Origin: Diadema setosum
Lineage: Eukaryota; Echinodermata; Echinoidea; Diadematoida; Diadematidae
Length of the DNA stretch: 64,000 nt
Assembly: GCF_964275005.1 (NCBI RefSeq)
Contig: NC_092705.1
Coordinates: forward strand, 10,429,912 to 10,493,911
Direction: 5' to 3'
Shown here: positions 30,532-43,999 of the stretch, in pieces
Layout of the letters: each line of letters starts with the position of its first letter
Numbering within the stretch: position 1 is the first letter of the stretch
Position numbers and translations under genes: made by a program
Notes under the pieces: model-generated
Told to the model about the DNA's origin: nothing
Seen by the model: only the letters and a program-made list of their open reading frames with translations
Database searches by the model: none

Positions 30532-33500
30532 CTGTATATGTGGAGGCACAAACAGATTGGAAGTACCGTTATAATAAATAGCGCATGGCACCATAGCATG
30601 ACAAGACATAAGAACTACAGTTACCAATGATAATGGTTTGTTATAGATGGTGCATCTTTTTCACGAGGGGGGGGGGGGGCTTTGTGGATGTTTGAACTAC
30701 CATACTTGACTTGATATATCAGTGATCTAGCAAAGAATTTCTTCAGGTTCTTTATATCATAATCATTATCATCAATGTCATTATCTAATCTGATATGAGA
30801 GGAGTGGACAAAAAAAAAAATCTACATCTACAGTAACACCATAGGTATCATATACAATATATACTATGCTGTTTCAACTCATCATTTCTACAATCATGGT
30901 GTATGCTTGATAAAATATCAAGAGCCTCAAACTCATCACCAACAGAAACAGTGAACTTTTGTTTTTCATGCATCAAGGATGACATACTATACTAATTTCC
31001 AGAATAGTTGCCGTAAGACCCTCTGTGAAATCAACAGCACAAAAACCACATTTTCACTGCATGTGAATCTGAAGGGAACTGGGGGGCCCGGGTATACAGT
31101 GCATCCCCCTATGACTCCGTGACTGTGTGATAGTGAGTGAGTTAATGAAATCTGAGGCAAACTGCTCCTCCACTGACTGACAACTCAATGTGCTTTCACA
31201 TCAAAATAACTGAATGAAGACACTCAAGGTTAGGAGGCTTTTTTTTCCCCCTTAAGAATGTAAGATACCCTCTACTAAATATTCTCTACTAATAAGGAAT
31301 GGCATGACGAGTACCGGTATAAGAAATGCTCCAGCTGAATCAACATAATTCACTAATCAACTGAAAAAAAAAAACCCAAAACACACAAACAAGTCATGAT
31401 ACTTTCTTTACTTCATTCAGTGCTTTACAAAAACAAAAACAAAAACAAAAACAAAAAACCCACCAAAACAATGTGTAACTCAAAATAACCAAATATGAAA
31501 TAAAAAAACAGTATAAATTTGCATGAAACTCTCAAGTCAGCCTGTTTCCAGGATAACTTCTTCATTTATCCATCTATTCCAACTTTGTGAACTTCTTTAG
31601 ATCAAAAGGTTATGTGCTCATATTTGCTGTACACAGTAAGCTGTGCTACTGATTTCTCAGGTCTCTGTTGAGGTTCTGATGGTCATAATTTGCTTCTACA
31701 GGATGGGGTAACATAAAATCCACCACAATGCTGGAAAAATGAAAAAAAAAAAGAAAGAAAGAAAGAAAAAAAAAATGTCACAATGGTGACCATACACTTG
31801 ACAACTTATCTATACACATTGCTTTTCAAAGTCTTTAGATAACTGTGCGTGTTTCACAGAAAGAAATACTACTTGAAGAAACCACAGAAGTAAACAAATG
31901 TGCGTAATGCCTGATGTCTGTAATGAGCATGTCAAAATTCAAGCTATCCAAAGCCATTGTTATCATACGTATCTTCTTTCATGGAAGAGCTCTGTAAGAT
32001 TAGAACATGACAAAGCACTTTACTGCCTGCTGCTTGCCAATGATTCCTGTACAGCATTTTCCCCTTACAAATAACACCTGACACTGTCTTATTAGAACCC
32101 AAGTGTACACATGACATTTGTACATCTTGTCAGTATGGTAATATGTAGCTTTATGCTTCTCCCATGACAAATACTCAATGTGAATAAAAATTACATCAAG
32201 AAGTGATTGTTACGGTTTGTTTTCCTAATTCTAATTCTGCCACAAACAAGCACATCCTCAATAGTGATTTTATATTCATAACAATTTTCTCTGTTACGCC
32301 TTGAATAATAAAATTGTAAAGCTGTAATTAATTTGCCATGTTTCCTCCTATGATAAATCATGTCCTTCTTTCTCATCCTGGCAATGTGCTTCTTGATCGC
32401 AAATTCAACCACATACAAAATCGCGCTACAGGCCCCAAAGTGCAAAGTATTATGCTTGGTATATGGCATATACACCGTAGAGCAATTCACATAGAGCAAT
32501 TCATTGCTCACAGAATAAGTACAGTTGTACAACAAAATTGTCAAAAATTCATCAACTTGTTTTGAATTAAGAGGATTCAGATTTGAAAAGCATTTATACT
32601 TCCCATCCATGCTGTATGTTGTGAGGTGATGATATAACCATGTCTTATGTGCATGTGTGATTGCAAATGACATCAAAGTAAAATCTTGCCTTAAAAAAGG
32701 TAGGGAATCCCATTTGCATGCCTTAAATGAAGAGTTGTGTAAGCACAGTGGTATGTTGAAGAGCAAACTCCCATAAAGTATTGAAAGTGGAAGGTAACAT
32801 TTAGTACATTTTCATTGACCGTTAAATTTTGAATTGAATTTTTTTCGGGGCTCACCTTAAATTCCAGTACATTACTAGGCTACCTTTGCAGACCCATGCA
32901 CTGCATGTGTGTCCATTTTGTATATTTTGTGAATAAAGTTCATCAAAACTTATAAACATTTCTATATACATTCTTGCCACACACTCTATGTTATTACATC
33001 CGCTCTTATACTTTTAGATTTGTGTTTATAGATAAAAAATACAGAAGATTGCAACAAAAAGGCTTAAGTGTGGCTGACACACTGAACTACTGAGTAGTTG
33101 AGTTTTGTGCATTATTCAAATTGTAGATAACTGTTGACTTCCAAATATCTAAGCAGTGGCCTAAACAAGTCCCCTGAGGTTCATATTTAATGTTTTGCTG
33201 CATTTTGGGAGTTCTGTTAAAGGTATCCCCTACCTTTAAACATAGCAACATCACAGTATGAAGCAAATGAGGGATTTTCTTTCCAATGCTTACAGCATAT
33301 CTGAATTGCAAGAAACTTTAGATACTCCTCTACTAGATCATACTTGACCAGATGAGGAACTTAAAGATTATGAATTGTTTCCTACAATTGTATGAGTCAT
33401 GACCTCAAGCAACAAGTGGACTCCTTTAGTGTCAGATCCAAATAACACTTTGATAGTAAGGGCTGCTGCCTTTCAAAAGCCTTAAAGCCCTTAATCAAAC

Positions 33501-35440
33501 AGCTTTCTATGACATGAACAGACATATTAACCACTGAACTGTTACCCAGTAATCCCCAGATTCTCAGCGTACCTTGTGTCTATGATACGTAAGTTGACTC
33601 CCAGTTGACAGAATGAAAATTTAATCACAATATACACCCACATATTCATATCTACCATCTATGATAAACCATGTGAAATGCATATCTTTAAAAAAAATAC
33701 AACAAAAGCAACATAAAGCAAGGAGTTTCAGTGCCTTGATGCTCAATCTGAGCTGCATGACAAATTTGACCTTAAAATGCAACTGTCCTGAACATTGCGC
33801 TCCTTTGCTTGCATGTCAGTAAGTGAGTTGTAGCTAGCTACTGCATGCACAGGCACTGGAGTAACTACCAGTATTTACTATGCCTTATCAGCATGGGTGC
33901 ATTCACACTATGTGTGCCATTTTCTTGTAGTGCTGCATAGGCAGAGAACGTTGGAGATTTCTTAGTTTGCCCTGTAGTAGCCCCGCTCCAAGGCCCCCAT
34001 GGAGACCACACATCTGTACCCTTCTGAGTGACTCTGCATTACAATGTATTACCTACCCCCAAGGACAATTCCTGCTGAATATTATCCTAATACAATCTGA
34101 GGAATGCCTAATGATGAAAGTGATAATTTTCTTCATGAGCCAAATGGGGTCCCCTGTAACTGCAATGAGTAACATTGGCTTTCCCCAACACAGGCAACGT
34201 CATACAATGTCACTACGTTGTGACACTACTTTTTTTTTTTTTTTTTTTTTTTTGTATGCACTCTGAACTCACGAGATGCTGATTTGGGGCCCAATATGGC
34301 CACTCGTGCCATTATCATGATGACTCACATTATTATTATTATTTTTTTTAAATTAAACCATTTACATACCAGCGAAATTCGTTTGTACTGCTTGTGAATT
34401 CAATGGAAAGATATCAAAGTGTAAACTGCACAAGACCTTTTTATGGAATTCAGCCCTACACATCCCCCCCCCCCTGCCCCCGTGGGTCCAAGTGTAACTA
34501 TCTTAAATGTGTGAATGATCCCTGCAAAGTCTTTGCTACAGACTGAGCATGCTCTGTAAGGCAGACAAACAAATAGTCATTTTACCAGTTAAGTCCCATT
34601 CAACCTTGTCACCCCTCAGGTGTCCAATCTTCTGTCTACTTTTGAATCTGGAAAGGAACTTTTTTCTATTCAAAAGCCCTGTCCAAGGACAATACCGGTA
34701 CGTGCTTCCTGTTCCATATCTGTGCATATGAATTAATTCTAAAACATGGCTTCTGCTTAGAGTGGAAAAGTCTGTTTGTGGGTTTTAGAGAAGGCTGAAA
34801 GTTCAAGGAAGTGGGGAAAATGGACAAGCGCCAGACAATGCACAATAAATCTGGAGAAAATCACCATAGCACACTTGTCCTTAAGGTGAGCTAGAAAAAC
34901 AACAAAAACTGAAAGAGATATATATACCATACAATCCCTTGCCCCACTTCAATAAAAACATATAATGTGTGTATTCCACAGCTAGCTCCAAGTGCAATAC
35001 TACTACTGTACGAGCTGAAATTTTCGCGGTGGTTTTATTTTCGCGAATTTCGCGAATCGCCTTCGAACCGCGAAAATAACACGCGAAAATAACAACGTGC
35101 GATTAACTAAGTTCAGTTAGACCCTCGTAACCGCGAAATAAACAACACGCGAAAATGTCCTCCAAGTAGCAATTTGCGAAAATATCTGTACGCGAAAATT
35201 TCAGCTCGTACAGTACTCCATCTCCATCATCAAGATATCATCATACACGGAAACCTTTAGTCCACGACAAATATACGACTAAAATGTTTCTGCATCACTA
35301 TGCCCTGGACTACAACAGAGTATATGAAATCCTAAGATACTAATATCCAATACATTATTAGTCTCACATGTTCATCACACTTTCTGTAGAAGGGATCATA
35401 AAATTTGCAAATCAAAAAGCTCAAGGAATGATTGACTTAC
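30532..35440. other. DDX3 intron, right part
   Basis: No supported exon in 4.9 kb. A 191-codon open frame at 32191-32766 (minus) is unrecognised. A T homopolymer lies at 34231-34253 and a TA-flanked MITE at 35006-35213. Confidence 0.55.
35006..35213. mobile_element. TA-flanked MITE (CTGTACGAGCTGAAATTTTC ends), copy 2
   Basis: 208 bp, same ends and CGCGAAAA-rich interior as 21661-21855, flanked by TA. The two copies are nearly identical over much of their length. Confidence 0.85.
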
Positions 35441-35515
35441 CAGCTTGGACTGCCATTGGTGGGCGGGGCCCATCTGCCCTGCCACGGAGATGAGGCGGGA
35501 CATACTTCTTGGATG
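35441..35515 (-). CDS. DDX3X: DDX3 exon with eIF4E-binding motif
   Basis: 75 bp, acceptor CCAATAG|CATCC, donor GCTG|GTAAGT. It encodes ASKKYVPPHLRGRADGPRPP followed by MAVQA. YVPPHLR fits the YxxxxL-phi eIF4E-binding consensus known in human DDX3X (YIPPHLR). The exon ends in phase 1, and can join either the cassette at 30531 or the exon at 24349. Confidence 0.93.
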
Positions 35516-36085
35516 CTATTGGAAAAGGCAAGAATAAGTGCCATCAGAGGGCACAAACAGTTTAAATATAAATGAAAACAGACATTATCTTAGGATAAAT
35601 ACTAAAATAACTGGCACTGTACAGAGTTACATGCATACCAGTTAGAAACAAACGAATACTTCCACCTGCCAAGGTTAAAAGTGGCTCAGAGCTGTACTGT
35701 GGTTTATACACATGCAAAACACAGAACCCACACATCCAACAAAAAACTTTACAGTAATATGTTATAGCCCCTCCAACATCCCAACAAACAAATAGATATT
35801 TTTATACACATGCAAAACACACAACCCACACATCCAACAAAAAACTTTACAGTAATGTTATAGCCCCCCCCCCCCAACAAACAAATAGATAATTTTTAAA
35901 CATACTCCTCCATCAACAGAATGGTGCATTTGCTAAGTACTTCCCTGACATTATAAACAACTCGAGACATAATTAAATACAATTATGATGTCACCAGTAA
36001 TCTTGATATACAGGCATTACAATGATGTGCTGTCCCATGGTCAAGTTGACTTTCCAATATGAACAGAGAAATTGAAGTCAAAACA

Positions 36086-36223
36086 GGGGGCATCTCATGA
36101 AGCATTTTGTCCGACAAAGTTGTCAGACAAATTTGCTCTCAGCCAATCAGATGCAAGGATTTCAGTAACTTGTAACAGTTTGTCAGAAAAATATCCGACC
36201 AAAATGCTTCATCAAATGCTCCC
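36086..36223. mobile_element. Short MITE with ATGAAGCATTTTG ends
   Basis: About 138 bp; CATGAAGCATTTTGTCCGAC at one end and, inverted, GATGAAGCATTTTGGTCGGA at the other. Confidence 0.65.
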
Positions 36224-36752
36224 AAAAACAGTAGTCATTTCAGAACGACAGGACATAGAATAAGAAATTGCAGAATTCACGTTGAACATGTTTTCCTGAA
36301 ACAGTGATACTGGTTTTGTGTAAATTCTACTCGATGGTGATGTCATCACCCAGAAGTCTCCCACAGACCATTCAAGTTATCACATCATTTATTTTCTGTT
36401 GAAATGAGACTGTCAAAGAATATATTGCATCATTGCATCAAATCATTGTCAAATTGAAAGAACTTACGTGTATCACTAGTCGGGGGGGGGGGGGGGGGAA
36501 GTAGTTACACATGTCTTTTTCATGTAAATTTGTATACCATAATAGCACATATGTACATGTCTCATCAAGTACAGTAAAAAAAAACAATCAATCTTTCTCC
36601 ATACAAACACACATACATGTACTTGTATGCTAATACAACTATCACAAATATTCCTCATTCATCATACATCTCCCATGAAGAAGGAGAAAGTTTTACTATG
36701 AATTGTAGATAATGCCTTGTACATGTAGTTTGAACTTTCTACAGTATGTTAA

Positions 36753-37192
36753 AGGTATTAGCCCACATTTGTAAACCTGCAGCAATTGGTCTCATAGTTA
36801 GCGTGGAGTTTGAATATGATTGCAGTAACACCTGTGCAAAATTTCGTTCCAATTAGTCCATTACTTTCATAAAAATAAATGAAAATGCACCGTATGCATG
36901 CGTATAACGCTCGCTAGCTCCGGTCCACGTACGTACTACATGCATGCGATACATGTGTAAGGTACATGTACAATGTACGTAGCTATAGCCCGCGCTCGTA
37001 ATTCGATTTTGGGTCGGGTTGACCCGGTTTGAAAATTGATTTTAAAACGATGATTTTCTCTCTTTTATCGAATGGTATAGACAAAGAGCAACAGGTGAGG
37101 TATGTTACTGTTATAACTTGTACTTGAAGTCATATTGGACCTGTTTTATGCAGTTTTGATTTTCGTGGGTTTGCAAATGTGGGCTAGTACCT
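36753..37192. mobile_element. TTAA-flanked MITE (AGGTATTAGCCCACATTTG ends)
   Basis: 440 bp; ends AGGTATTAGCCCACATTTG and, inverted, AGGTACTAGCCCACATTTG, flanked by TTAA on both sides. Contains a CpG-richer core at 36896-37030. Confidence 0.8.
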
Positions 37193-37261
37193 TTAACAGC
37201 AACTGTTAGATTTATGTGCCAGCGTCCTTTTGATCAAGAATCCAAGACAGTTTTGTCAAGA

Positions 37262-37620
37262 TAGTCAGAGACTCCAACCCCAAGCACCTCCTGATTTGGA
37301 GATTCTCCCACCTGAAACTCCTAGCAAACTGAGAGTCCAAGTTGATGTGCACGAAGCGCACATCACGAGCGCGAAGCTCGAAGTTCCTTGCGGTCAGGGT
37401 CCAGGGAAGCTCTAGGGTTCTAGATGCTCTCTCGTGCTACAATGTATCTAAGGCTTATTTTCCAACATACGATGGCAATAAGTAATATCCTTTCCAACGG
37501 AGACACAGAGCCAGGGCGGGAGAAATTAAATCTCAAGCGGGAGAACAGGAGATTTTGCAAAAATGGGCTTTCGGCGGGAGATCTCCCGTCGAAAGCGGGA
37601 GAGTTGGAGTCTCTGGATAG
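37262..37620. mobile_element. MITE with AGAGACTCCAAC ends
   Basis: About 360 bp; ATAGTCAGAGACTCCAAC at the left and, inverted, CTATCCAGAGACTCCAAC at the right, with GCGGGAGA repeats inside. Lies just downstream of the small DDX3 exon 37909-37936. Confidence 0.65.
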
Positions 37621-37908
37621 TACTTTGCTAAAACTGTAACTTGCAGTGGGACTTTTTGCTTCTTTTAAAAACTTGGAAAAACAATTAACTACAGTGGACT
37701 CCTGATATAATGAAGTCCTTGGGACGGGCAGTTTCTCTTTAGATACATTATATACAATGTAAGTATACCCAATAGTTGACCTTGCAGGTACAAATGTAAA
37801 GTTTATAACACTCAGTCTATAATACATAGAAATGCATGTACACAAAAATGAAAGTAGATGAATATATGGAAAAAAAACACAAAAAAACTAACACAGAAGG
37901 AAAATTAC

Positions 37909-37936
37909 CTCCAGGATTCAAATCCATAGATGCAAA
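37909..37936 (-). CDS. DDX3X: DDX3 exon, N-terminal FASMDLNPG segment
   Basis: A 28-bp exon with a strong acceptor (T-run, then CCCCCTACAG) and donor GAG|GTAATT. It encodes FASMDLNPG, which aligns with the human FAGLDLN segment just before the eIF4E-binding motif. Reading is open through the first base, so the coding region probably continues into an upstream exon in phase 0. The internal ATG at 37927 is the first start visible here, with a weak context (T at -3). Which start is used is unresolved. Confidence 0.85.
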
Positions 37937-39309
37937 CTGTAGGGGGAAAAAAAAAAAAACATTTTCACGTTAGGTCAGCAGAGGTGAACTGGATAAACTC
38001 ACTTACAATTATAGCTCAATTTTTTTTTTTTTTTTTTTTTCAAACCAAAGTCCAGCAACATTTCAATTATTACTACTACTATATCTTTGCAAACAATTGT
38101 CCATTCCTACTCTTCCAACCAGAATTACATTTGTATACAATGTATTATCACGATGATTTGAAGCTCAAGCAGTGGCTGGAAACAACCAAAGAGGAGTGAC
38201 CTTTAATCTTTAATTTGACCTTTAATTAAAATAATTGCCAATTTGTAACCCAGTAGAATTGCCAACTATCCTTGATTGTGCAGGGTGGTAGCTAAGCTAG
38301 CCTAGTCTCAGTAAAGGGCTCCCCCTTTGGTAAAAATTGAAGGTGGAGTGATTAACTTTGAACACTGAATGGAACCCCACTATTCATGCTATCGGCATGG
38401 GTCAGCATGGGCAAACTGGGTCCGATGATCATATTTTTGAAGTTGCAATAAAATCTGACGCCGATCAAGCATGGCCAAGGAGGTTGCTAATCTGTAAAAC
38501 TACTAAGCTTTACAGTGCTCATCAAAAGTAAAGTTCCCATTTATCAGGAAAAGTTCAATAATCATGTGTAAGAATCCTCTAAAAAGATTTAAGTAGGTTC
38601 CACAGCACCCACTTGACCTAAAATCTTGCAGATTTGAGACTGAATTCTCTGGAAAACCCCATTTTGGATTTTTACCAAACTTGAAAGAGAATGTTAAAAA
38701 AAGTAACTAAAAACCCTGATTATTTGGGGGTCATTCGGTAAAAAGTCAAAGGTCATTAAGCTTAACTTATGTCCTTGATGATGTCTATAAGCTTTGACCT
38801 AGCAACCTTTGACCTCAGGACCCCCCAAATTTGATAGTTTCTTTTATACTTCATTGTGAACACAACCTGCAAGTTTGGTGAAACTTTGTTCATCCATTCA
38901 CAAGTTGTCTTGTACACAAACAGACACACAGACAAACATATTTATGGAACCGAAAACATGACCTTCGCCAACCGTATAGTAGGCTTCACCTACTGCGTAC
39001 TGGTCAGTGGTGCCACGACTCGCCAAGCACAGCAGCCACAATTGTCCTATATGGTTCTTGGCCTTAAAGCCACCATACGTTCTGGTGATGCCAGCGATTC
39101 TACACAGTCATAGTAATTAGTTCGTTAACTTGGGCAGGGTTTGCAAGTACACCAATGATGATAAACTAGTGATCAATGAGCGTATCTTGGTAAAACAGTA
39201 TTTTGGAGTGCATCCAGCAGTATTTATAGCTGCAAATTCATTTTCAGATGCTCAAATTGATCTGGAAAAGTGTAATGACGGCACTGAGAAGCAGATCTAG
39301 AAATATTTA

Positions 39310-40035
39310 CAGAGATGCCAAGTTCCCCCAATTTTTATGAGTGAGACTTTCACGACTCGGCGTCTCAGCTCTTGTGCATGCGCACGAGCGAGGGAGCCAA
39401 GCGACCAAGCGGGGAGAAGGTGTGGGAGGGGGGTGTCCCCCCTCCCACGGTAGAGAGCTTTTTCAATTTTTAGCTCTTGATAGTGCGATCTGGTGCATAC
39501 TTAAGTGACTATTTTTTACTTATTTTGAAAGACAAAAGGAAAATATACCTTCAACTGCAACTATCACTTTAAAGGGGATGGCTAGTAACTGATCAGTGGG
39601 AATCAGTGGGAATGGTGGGGGATGATTGTTCCAATTCTTGTAGGATTCATTTAAGAGTACATTATATTATTGTTGTGTGAAAATTATTTGCTTCAGAACA
39701 GTCTCATATTCAAGTAATGTGCAGTTTAATGCCCTGTCACTGTACAGGCATGCTAGCCTAGAAACATTGAACTGCACATTACTTGAATATGAGACTGTTC
39801 TGAAGCAAATAATTTTCACACAACAATAATATAATGTACTCTTAAATGAATCCTACAAGAATTGGAACAATCATCCCCCACCATTCCCACTGATTCCCAC
39901 TGATCAGTTACTAGCCATCCCCTTTAATCCTTTGAGCTATAGTCCCGTTGCGTGAGAAAATGGGTGCCATGCGTGAAATCATGAGACGGACCATAAATGC
40001 GTTCTCACACAGAATGCGTGAGACTTGGTAGCTCT
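39310..40035. mobile_element. Possible older element split by the TTAA MITE
   Basis: Sequences with GATGCCAAGTT and GAGTGAGACTTTCACGACTC at the left, and the inverted relatives GAGACTTGGTAGCTCTG and TGCGTGAAATCATGAGAC at the right, flank the MITE at 39573-39923. They may be two parts of one element interrupted by it. Confidence 0.4.
39573..39923. mobile_element. TTAA-flanked fold-back MITE (AGGGGATGGCTAGT ends), copy 1
   Basis: 351 bp; ends AGGGGATGGCTAGTAACTGA and perfect inverse, flanked by TTAA. The arms pair over nearly the whole length, leaving a short centre around 39740. Same family as 51107-51463 in an RPL8 intron. Confidence 0.88.
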
Positions 40036-40583
40036 GTATGTAAGAATACTATTTTAAATAGCACTAAGGTTTGACCTTCCATTGCCAAAATTTGACTGCC
40101 CGAAAAAGCATAGACAATCTAGGTTTTACACGTTTGCTGCAGCCGGAGGTCAAAATTTTGGATGGCGTTCTGGTTGAATAAAGCACGTAGAAGAATTCGT
40201 TCGACTGCCGCGCACGCGTGATTCGCTACTACGCTCGCTCGTGTTAGCACGACGTCATTTTTCATTCATGAATTGGAGCTACACCATAGCTGCATCATTA
40301 TTGGCTCTTTACCCCCATACTTTCCCCACAACGTTATAGCATATGTGTGCGACGATTTCCAGTGCGCTTGACCGAACAGTTTGATACTAAACTCGGCATT
40401 TTTACATCAAGTTTTTGACTTTTGGCAACAGATTTTCCTCCTTCGGTGTAACCATGTATTCAGCAAAGCTATCGTTGTGTTTGAGATTTGATAAGTCATA
40501 TTTTTACATGATTTTAACGTATGAATTTTTGAAGTAGTTTGATGTGTTCTTTGATGTGTGTGTTATCAATACATGCCATTTGT

Positions 40584-40804
40584 TTGACCGACAAGTATGT
40601 CTAATTCCGCGAAAAACTTCTCATTTATAATAACGACATTGGCTGGGTCAGTTTTTCACTTCTTTAGACAGACACGATTGATACATACGCTATATAGCGT
40701 ATGTATCGATGGTGTCTTGTCTTAAGAAACGAAAAACTGACCCAGCAAATGTCATTACTATAAATGAGAAGTTTTTCGCGGAATTAGACATACTCGTCGG
40801 TCAA
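40584..40804. mobile_element. Fold-back MITE with perfect 9-bp duplication
   Basis: 221 bp; ends TTGACCGAC / GTCGGTCAA. The flanking direct repeat GCCATTTGT is exact at 40575-40583 and 40805-40813. Arms of ~110 bp meet at the perfect palindrome ACATACGCTATATAGCGTAT near 40691. A 9-bp duplication fits Mutator-like elements. Confidence 0.85.
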
Positions 40805-41110
40805 GCCATTTGTATGGTAGCGACATGTACAGGTGTGGAGCGATACACATAAGAAGCTCAACACCACAATGCAAATTGGTCGCCAAATTGTGTGGTTTGT
40901 GTAGCGTTACGTGTACTCGGGAGCTCTTCAGCCGAGCTCGCCGCCATGACCGCTACATAACAAGACGGCAAGCACGCATGTTGAGTGTAACGGCCACGTA
41001 ACGCATTGTGTAATTACACCACACCTATCCACGGAGCAGTGAATCTCGCACACCGCGCTGCGCGGTGAAGTTGACGGCCGGGCGATCAGCCAATCAGACC
41101 CGGCTATCAG

Positions 41111-41947
41111 CAATTGTGCACTTTACGGCCCTATATTATCGGTGCGAGATTTTACCCTAATCGAGCAGTGCGTGCGAATTCGAGTTCCTATCAGGCACCG
41201 CGGTTCAATAGCCAGTCTTCCGGCACTGTACTGTGTACATGTGTGTGAGATTTCGTGTTGGGATGCATGCAGTGTGTGTGAATGTGTCAACGTGTGTGTG
41301 CGTGATGAAAGTCCCGATGAAAGCTCTTACGGTACGCCACATGGTTGCTCTAATGCCCTTCCCTGCCTGTGCGGCGCGGCGTCATATCGAGCACGAGTTG
41401 TGCATTGACTGGCACACAACTGGAATGCAACAACTGGTAAACTTCCGTGCTTCAATCATGATTTTAAATGAATGAATTTTGCGTGATATATTAAGCAGGG
41501 TATCACTAATTAAACCTATTGCGGAGGGCATATGTTCGCTGCGGCCTTGATGGAATTATTCTGTAAAGTAATAATAAAAAAACACAAGTCCTTATCTCGA
41601 TTCGTCAGTCTGTTAGTGTTTATTTCGTCTACACAGTCTACCAGACGCCGTGCGAAGTGTGCATAGCTACCGATTTACAGGCAGCCACTACATGGACACA
41701 CACACACACAAGCGCAAGCCTCGGGATCGCCCGCGTGGTTGGTTTGGGCGATCAGCTCTAGCTCCGCAGAAGCGCCGTGAGTGAGGCGGGATTTTAGTGA
41801 CCTTATCACTTGTCAAACGGCGTTCCATACAGCAAGAGAAGCTCGCCAGCTGCTCAGTGCGGAATGCGAATGGTTTGTGGGAGTATTATCACCATAGCAC
41901 ACGGCGAATGAGGTACCGATAATATAGGGCCGTAAGGTGCACAATTG
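41111..41947. mobile_element. 837-bp TIR element with 9-12 bp duplication
   Basis: Inverted ends of 33 bp with one mismatch, starting CAATTGTGCAC and containing TTACGGCCCTATATTATCGG. Flanking repeats CCCGGCTATCAG (41099-41110) and CCCGGCTATCTG (41948-41959) differ at one base. The interior is CpG-rich and has no recognisable transposase frame. Confidence 0.8.
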
Positions 41948-43338
41948 CCCGGCTATCTGTTCATGGCTTTCTGTGGGGATTCTTACGTGTAAAGGGCGTC
42001 TACTACCTCCCAGCTACAATTCAGTGGATAGCATGTAGCAGTCCCTTATCACAGCCATTGCCCATTCCGATGCCCATATCGCGTATGGCCCAAACTTGCA
42101 GAGCACCCGGAGCTGGAGTCAGTTGTACGCACAATCACACACTACACACGCAGTCACTGCATGCATAGCACTGCAGTCAATTCCAATCACATGTTCTGTA
42201 CGGCTGTTCATCCACGTAATACGCAGCACGCACCCACACAATGGAACCCCATGCATGCTTTGCCGTGCCATTCGCCTTTGCAATGCATGTCGCCGTGTCT
42301 TTGTTCCATTTCGAAGAAATACTCCTCACATAATTTCTATAATGGTACAAAATTCTCTAAAATTCATCTATACGTACCTGTTGGTCCAGAGTAGGTCCAT
42401 TTTGGTTCGTTCCATTACTCATAACTACTGTTTTTCTTGACTTATTTGTGGGAAAATTGGAACGTCTCCTTTCACAAATGTGGAAACTGCGAGGCTGTGA
42501 CGATTGGCTGTATTTTTCTTAAAATATATTATTTATATCATATCAGTAATCAATTAATTCTTTTTATTCAAAATGTATTCTTTTTACATAAATATGTATT
42601 TCTTAAAATTCCTACTAGACAGTAAATATTTTCAAAAGTGAGATTTGAGCACTTCAACAGAAATAAACTTAAATTGGCAATGCAACCCTCTCTGACGGTC
42701 CTTTTTCACTTGAAGTCCGTGACCTAGGTACGCAAAACACTGATAAAGGTGTAGAAAATCGGATAAAATCTAATATAAGCATTGTTCATCCTTCTCTCTA
42801 AAACAGGCAAACAAATGAATATGTTATCATATACCCCAGAGTACAAGACTCATGATTGAAGATATGCATTGTAGGGACTAAAATGCCCAAATCTTAACGA
42901 CAAATCACGTTATTAATTCACGTACCGACAATGATGCCGTAGTACGGTAACACACGCAGTAGGCCTATGATCGCCATTTTCCAGTATGCTTACGGCATGA
43001 AAATATTAGAACCCGAGCTATAGTATTCGTATGCTGTGTGCTATGTGCTGGGAATTCTGTGTAACTTGTTAGATATGGTTCTATGGTATTGTGATGGGTT
43101 CTAACAGTTCAGTTAGGGCCTAGTGGTTAGATATGTTCTAGTATGATTTAAGTTTTACCTGTTTAGATCGTACCTGCTCCCATTTGTCAGCAAACTAGAT
43201 CTAGACTTCATAGAGTAACTACGGCAGTATGCGGCCTTGCAGCCGTTCGCGGCAGGTACAGCATTAAATTTTACACGGTAATATACTGCTAAACACAGCA
43301 CTGCACTGAGTATGCACACTACACATATACTAACACAC

Positions 43339-43999
43339 TAACTACACGCAGCCGCGACAAAACGCGGCTACACCTCTATTCCTTCGCAGACGTTGTCATT
43401 TTTCAGTGTGGTTGTGCGACTCCTTCATGAATATCTTTATTAATCGTGGAAAACTAAAATACAAGGAATTGTCGTAATCTATGATAATCATTCAATAATC
43501 GATATGCGATTTTTTGTTTAATTACGTCAAAAACTCACCGAAATCTGCGGCTGAAATCAGGTCTGTAAACGTCCTTATTGCTTCACTCCTCATCTGCGTG
43601 TTATTATAAATGGCATTCACTCTCGTATAGGGTCTACTACTTAACGTACAACGTAGGTAGTCGGAGAGGCGCCCTCTAGCTCTCCGACTACCTACGTTGT
43701 ACGTTGTAGTATACGAGAGTGAATGCCATTCAAATAACACGCAGATGAGGAGTGAAGCAATAAGGATGTTTACAGACCTGATTTCAGCCACAGATTTCGG
43801 TGAGTTTTTGACGTAATTAAACAAAAAATCGCATACCGATTATTGAATGATTATCATAGATTACGATAATTCCTTGTATTTTAGTTTTCCACGATCAATA
43901 AAGATATTCATGAAGGAGTCGCACAACCACACTGAAAAATGACAACGTCTGCGAGGAAATAGAGGTGTAGCCGCGTTTTGTCGCGGCTGCGTGTAGTTA
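43339..43999. mobile_element. 661-bp fold-back element with perfect 10-bp duplication
   Basis: Two arms of about 320 bp, nearly identical in inverted orientation, meet around GGCGCCCTCTAGCTC at ~43670-43684. Ends TAACTACACGCAGCCGCGAC and inverse. The direct repeat ACTAACACAC flanks it exactly at 43329-43338 and 44000-44009. Open frames inside are by-products of the arms. Confidence 0.88.

Larger units (their letters stand above)
40190..42300. promoter_or_regulatory. CpG-richer intergenic segment, candidate promoter area
   Basis: CpG dinucleotides are much more frequent here than in the introns (for example around 40200-40250, 40920-41170 and 41640-41780). It lies upstream of DDX3. Much of it belongs to two fold-back elements, so the CpG content is partly transposon-derived. 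No start site can be fixed from sequence. Confidence 0.3.

Noticed and set aside
40860-40947. Minus-strand ATGGCGGCGAGC frame as the DDX3 N-terminus
   Set aside because: It stops before any donor in the needed phase; the GGCGGC context alone is weak evidence.
42366-42394. MDLLWTN followed by GTACGT as the missing DDX3 first coding exon
   Set aside because: Its end phase would put the next exon out of frame.
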